From contig NZ_FNTX01000002.1 in NCBI RefSeq assembly GCF_900105765.1, positions 1,674,001-1,738,000 on the forward strand: a DNA stretch of 64,000 bases, written 5' to 3'. Position numbers and translations under genes: made by a program. Under the pieces are notes generated by a model. The model saw only the letters and a program-made list of their open reading frames with translations. It searched no databases and was not told the origin of the DNA. The stretch comes from Ruania alba. GTDB taxonomy: Bacteria; Actinomycetota; Actinomycetes; Actinomycetales; Beutenbergiaceae. Below are positions 62,293 through 64,000 of this stretch, in pieces (within the stretch, counting starts at the first letter, position 1; the number at the start of each line of letters is the position of its first letter).

Positions 62293-62710
62293 GGCGATCG
62301 CCCGAATCTCACCCACTGTCCTCGACATCGCCGCCCATCAGGACGCCGTCACAGGACCGCAGGATGGTGCCCTAGCCAGTTTCGTGGGGACCGTGCGCGA
62401 CCACAGCCCGGACGCGGCCGGGCAGGTGCAGCGCCTGGAGTACGTGGCGCACCCGGCGGCCGAGGAGGTGCTCGAGCAGCTCGCTGCCCAGGTGAGCGCA
62501 CGGCACGACGGCGTCACGATCGCCGTCAGCCATCGCACCGGTGATCTGGACGTGGGGGAGGTGGCCATCGTGGCCTGCGCTGCCTCGGCACACCGGGCGG
62601 CCGCCTTCGACGCGTGCCAGGATGTGGTGGAGACCGTCAAGGCGGAGTTGCCGATGTGGAAGAAGCAGGTTCTCGTGGACGGGTCACACACGTGGGTGGG
62701 TGCACTATGA
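62096..62710 (+). CDS. moaE: Molybdopterin synthase catalytic subunit with repeated N-terminal extension
   Basis: Makes molybdopterin from precursor Z with MoaD. From GTG 62096 it has 204 residues; from the third in-frame GTG at 62270 it has 146, the usual MoaE length. The MoaE core has SFVGTVRDHSPD, HRTGDLDVGEVAIVA and LPMWKKQVLVDG with its catalytic Lys pair. Residues 1-58 are two 29-residue repeats (start MSARSPRVGTPRDEVYRSEA) that have no known domain. Translation coupling with the preceding stop favours 62096, but 62270 may be the functional start. Its stop overlaps the moaA ATG. moaD is not adjacent. Confidence 0.88.
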   Translation: MSARSPRVGTPRDEVYRSEAPEGARKTSPVSARSPRVGTPRDEVYRSEAPEGARKTSPVSARSPRVAIARISPTVLDIAAHQDAVTGPQDGALASFVGTVRDHSPDAAGQVQRLEYVAHPAAEEVLEQLAAQVSARHDGVTIAVSHRTGDLDVGEVAIVACAASAHRAAAFDACQDVVETVKAELPMWKKQVLVDGSHTWVGAL

Positions 62711-63726
62711 CCGCCGTCTCCGAACACCTGGCCCACCCGATGGTCGACCGGTTCGGCCGGGTGCACCGCGACCTGCGGATCTCTCTGACCGACAAGTGCA
62801 ACCTGCGCTGTGCCTACTGCATGCCCCCGGAGGGTGTGCCGTGGCTGAGCAAGAACAACATCCTCACCACCGACGAGCTGGTCCGCGTGGCCGAGGTGGC
62901 GGCGGTGCTGGGCATCGAGGAGGTCCGGCTCACCGGCGGTGAACCGATGCTGCGGCAGGACGCTGTGGACGTGGTCCGGCGGATGGCAGCGATCGAGGGA
63001 CCGTCCGGTCCGCTCGAGGTGTCCATGACCACGAACGGGATGGCGCTGCCCAAGCATGCCGCCGACCTGGCCGCTGCCGGGCTGGCGCGGGTGAACATCA
63101 GCCTGGACACGCTCAGCAAGGAACGCTTCCACGAGCTGACCCATCGGGACCGGCTCAGCGATGTGCTCGCCGGGATCGATGCGGCGCTCGCGGCCGGGTT
63201 GAACCCGGTGAAGATCAATGCCGTGGCGATGCGGGACGTCAACGACGACGAGCTGGTGGACCTGGTGCGCTTCGCCGCCCGCTCCGGATGCGAGATGCGG
63301 TTCATCGAGCAGATGCCGCTGGATGCCGGGCACGTCTGGTCCCGGGTGAGGATGGTGCGCGGCGAGGAGATCCTCGAGTCGCTGGAGCAGGCCTTCGAGC
63401 TCACGCCACTGCCGGGCCGTGGCGCTGCCCCGGCGGAGCGCTTCCTCGTCGACGGCGGACCCACCACCGTGGGCGTGATCCGTTCGGTGACGAAGCCGTT
63501 CTGTGGGGCGTGCGACCGGGTGCGGATCACCGCCGACGGACAGCTGCGGAACTGTCTGTTCGCCCGGGAGGAATCAGACCTGCTGACGGTGCTGCGCTCC
63601 GGCGGGAGCGACGACGACATCGCCACGCTCATGCACCGCTGCATCGCCGGGAAACTGCCCGGGCACGGCATCGACGACCCGGGTTTCCTGCAACCGGACC
63701 GCCCGATGAGCGCGATCGGTGGCTGA
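62707..63726 (+). CDS. moaA: GTP 3',8-cyclase (MoaA)
   Basis: Radical-SAM enzyme that starts molybdopterin synthesis from GTP. The 339 residues contain the first cluster DKCNLRCAYCMP, the core LTGGEPMLR, and the C-terminal 4Fe-4S cluster site CGACDRVRITADGQLRNCLF, with the tail ending SAIGG (the two glycines needed for substrate entry). ATG 62707 overlaps the moaE stop. Length and order are standard. The next gene overlaps its end. Confidence 0.97.
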   Translation: MTAVSEHLAHPMVDRFGRVHRDLRISLTDKCNLRCAYCMPPEGVPWLSKNNILTTDELVRVAEVAAVLGIEEVRLTGGEPMLRQDAVDVVRRMAAIEGPSGPLEVSMTTNGMALPKHAADLAAAGLARVNISLDTLSKERFHELTHRDRLSDVLAGIDAALAAGLNPVKINAVAMRDVNDDELVDLVRFAARSGCEMRFIEQMPLDAGHVWSRVRMVRGEEILESLEQAFELTPLPGRGAAPAERFLVDGGPTTVGVIRSVTKPFCGACDRVRITADGQLRNCLFAREESDLLTVLRSGGSDDDIATLMHRCIAGKLPGHGIDDPGFLQPDRPMSAIGG

Positions 63727-64000
63727 CCTGCCGCTCGGGGTGTTACCCCGCCTGCATGACGCTCTTGCAGCCCACGGCGCCGTAGCCCTCGGTGGTTCGG
63801 GGCTGATGCGTGCGTTGGGTCTGGACGTCGCGGTCAACGACTGGGATCTGGTCACCGATGTCGATCCTGCGGTGGTGAGCGCGGTGCTTGAACAGCTCGG
63901 GCTGCCTGCACAGCAGGTCGAGGGGGACAGTGCCCAGTTCGCCACGCGGGCGTTGTTCGAGGTGGCCGATCCGGAAACGGGCGGCGGGATCGATGTGCTG
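63719..64000 (+). CDS. Nucleotidyltransferase-like protein, 3' end outside window
   Basis: 94 codons are seen, open to the window edge. The start is GTG 63719 overlapping the moaA end by 8 bases. VALGGSGLMRAL followed by VNDWDLVTDVD resembles the GS-x(n)-DxD pattern of minimal nucleotidyltransferases. Cytosolic. A leucine TTA codon lies at about 63743, rare in this GC-rich DNA. I cannot name the family from the fragment. Confidence 0.6.
   Translation, partial: MADLPLGVLPRLHDALAAHGAVALGGSGLMRALGLDVAVNDWDLVTDVDPAVVSAVLEQLGLPAQQVEGDSAQFATRALFEVADPETGGGIDVL

Noticed and set aside
61575-62312. Minus-strand frame with repeated HGGSSRSRGLSS blocks
   Set aside because: This is the complement of the moaB/moaE 87-bp repeat; the plus-strand frame carries the gene motifs.

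Overview
The window is 64 kb of high-GC, gene-dense, mostly leaderless-intergenic DNA from an actinobacterium. Lsr2, CarD, SenX3-RegX3, a WXG100 protein, a DUF3263 protein and an OtsA/OtsB pair all point there. The gene set (LPXTG protein with a choice-of-anchor-like domain, DUF5819-HTTM pair, UgpC/MsiK-type ATPase) fits the order Micrococcales best; the order is my inference, not something the sequence proves. There are no rRNA genes, prophage, insertion sequences or CRISPR arrays, and one tRNA (Thr).

Layout. 1-3.1 kb: pantothenate genes (panC end, panD), lysS, a 55-aa membrane protein and lsr2. 3.2-7.8 kb: a lactonase, gpmA, phoU (opposite strand) and senX3-regX3, the phosphate-sensing block. 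7.8-10.3 kb: LpqE-like lipoprotein, carD, ispD, ispF. 10.3-12.7 kb: a frameshifted marR gene divergent from an ABC exporter, with a dyad between them. 12.7-18.3 kb: a membrane-anchored nuclease, a sodium:solute symporter with a 45-aa partner, ogt-alkA alkylation repair and a TipA-like MerR regulator. 18.4-22.2 kb: cysS, rlmB and a hypothetical gene; the carD-ispD-ispF-cysS order resembles that of mycobacteria. 22.3-31.6 kb: a carbohydrate locus with two LacI regulators, a solute-binding lipoprotein, two glycoside hydrolases, ThuA and Gfo/Idh/MocA proteins, but no permeases. 31.7-39.9 kb: a DUF4032 kinase-like protein, ugpC (possibly the shared ATPase for sugar importers), otsB-otsA, a membrane Ser/Thr kinase and a DsbA-like protein. 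40-49.3 kb: tRNA-Thr, pdxK, an S9 peptidase, an acyl-CoA dehydrogenase, SGNH hydrolase, ung, DUF3263, LytR_C and a GH15-like protein. 49.5-56.3 kb: a 1056-aa LPXTG surface protein with a 36-unit Ser/Thr-Asp-Pro repeat, the DUF5819-HTTM pair and a phytoene-desaturase-like oxidoreductase. 56.3-61.5 kb: groEL behind two CIRCE operators, then two related HD-domain proteins flanking a WXG100 gene. 61.6-64 kb: moaB/mog-moaE-moaA (molybdopterin), with an 87-bp tandem repeat fused in frame to moaE.

The most noteworthy signals are the in-frame 87-bp repeat at moaB/moaE, the paralogous HD proteins around WXG100 (one with the HD motif changed to HG), the one-base MarR frameshift beside its likely operator, two genes whose conserved N-termini require CTG starts behind good ribosome binding sites, a 15-bp perfect hairpin inside the alkA coding start, and a perfect LacI-type palindrome in front of an orphan sugar-binding protein.
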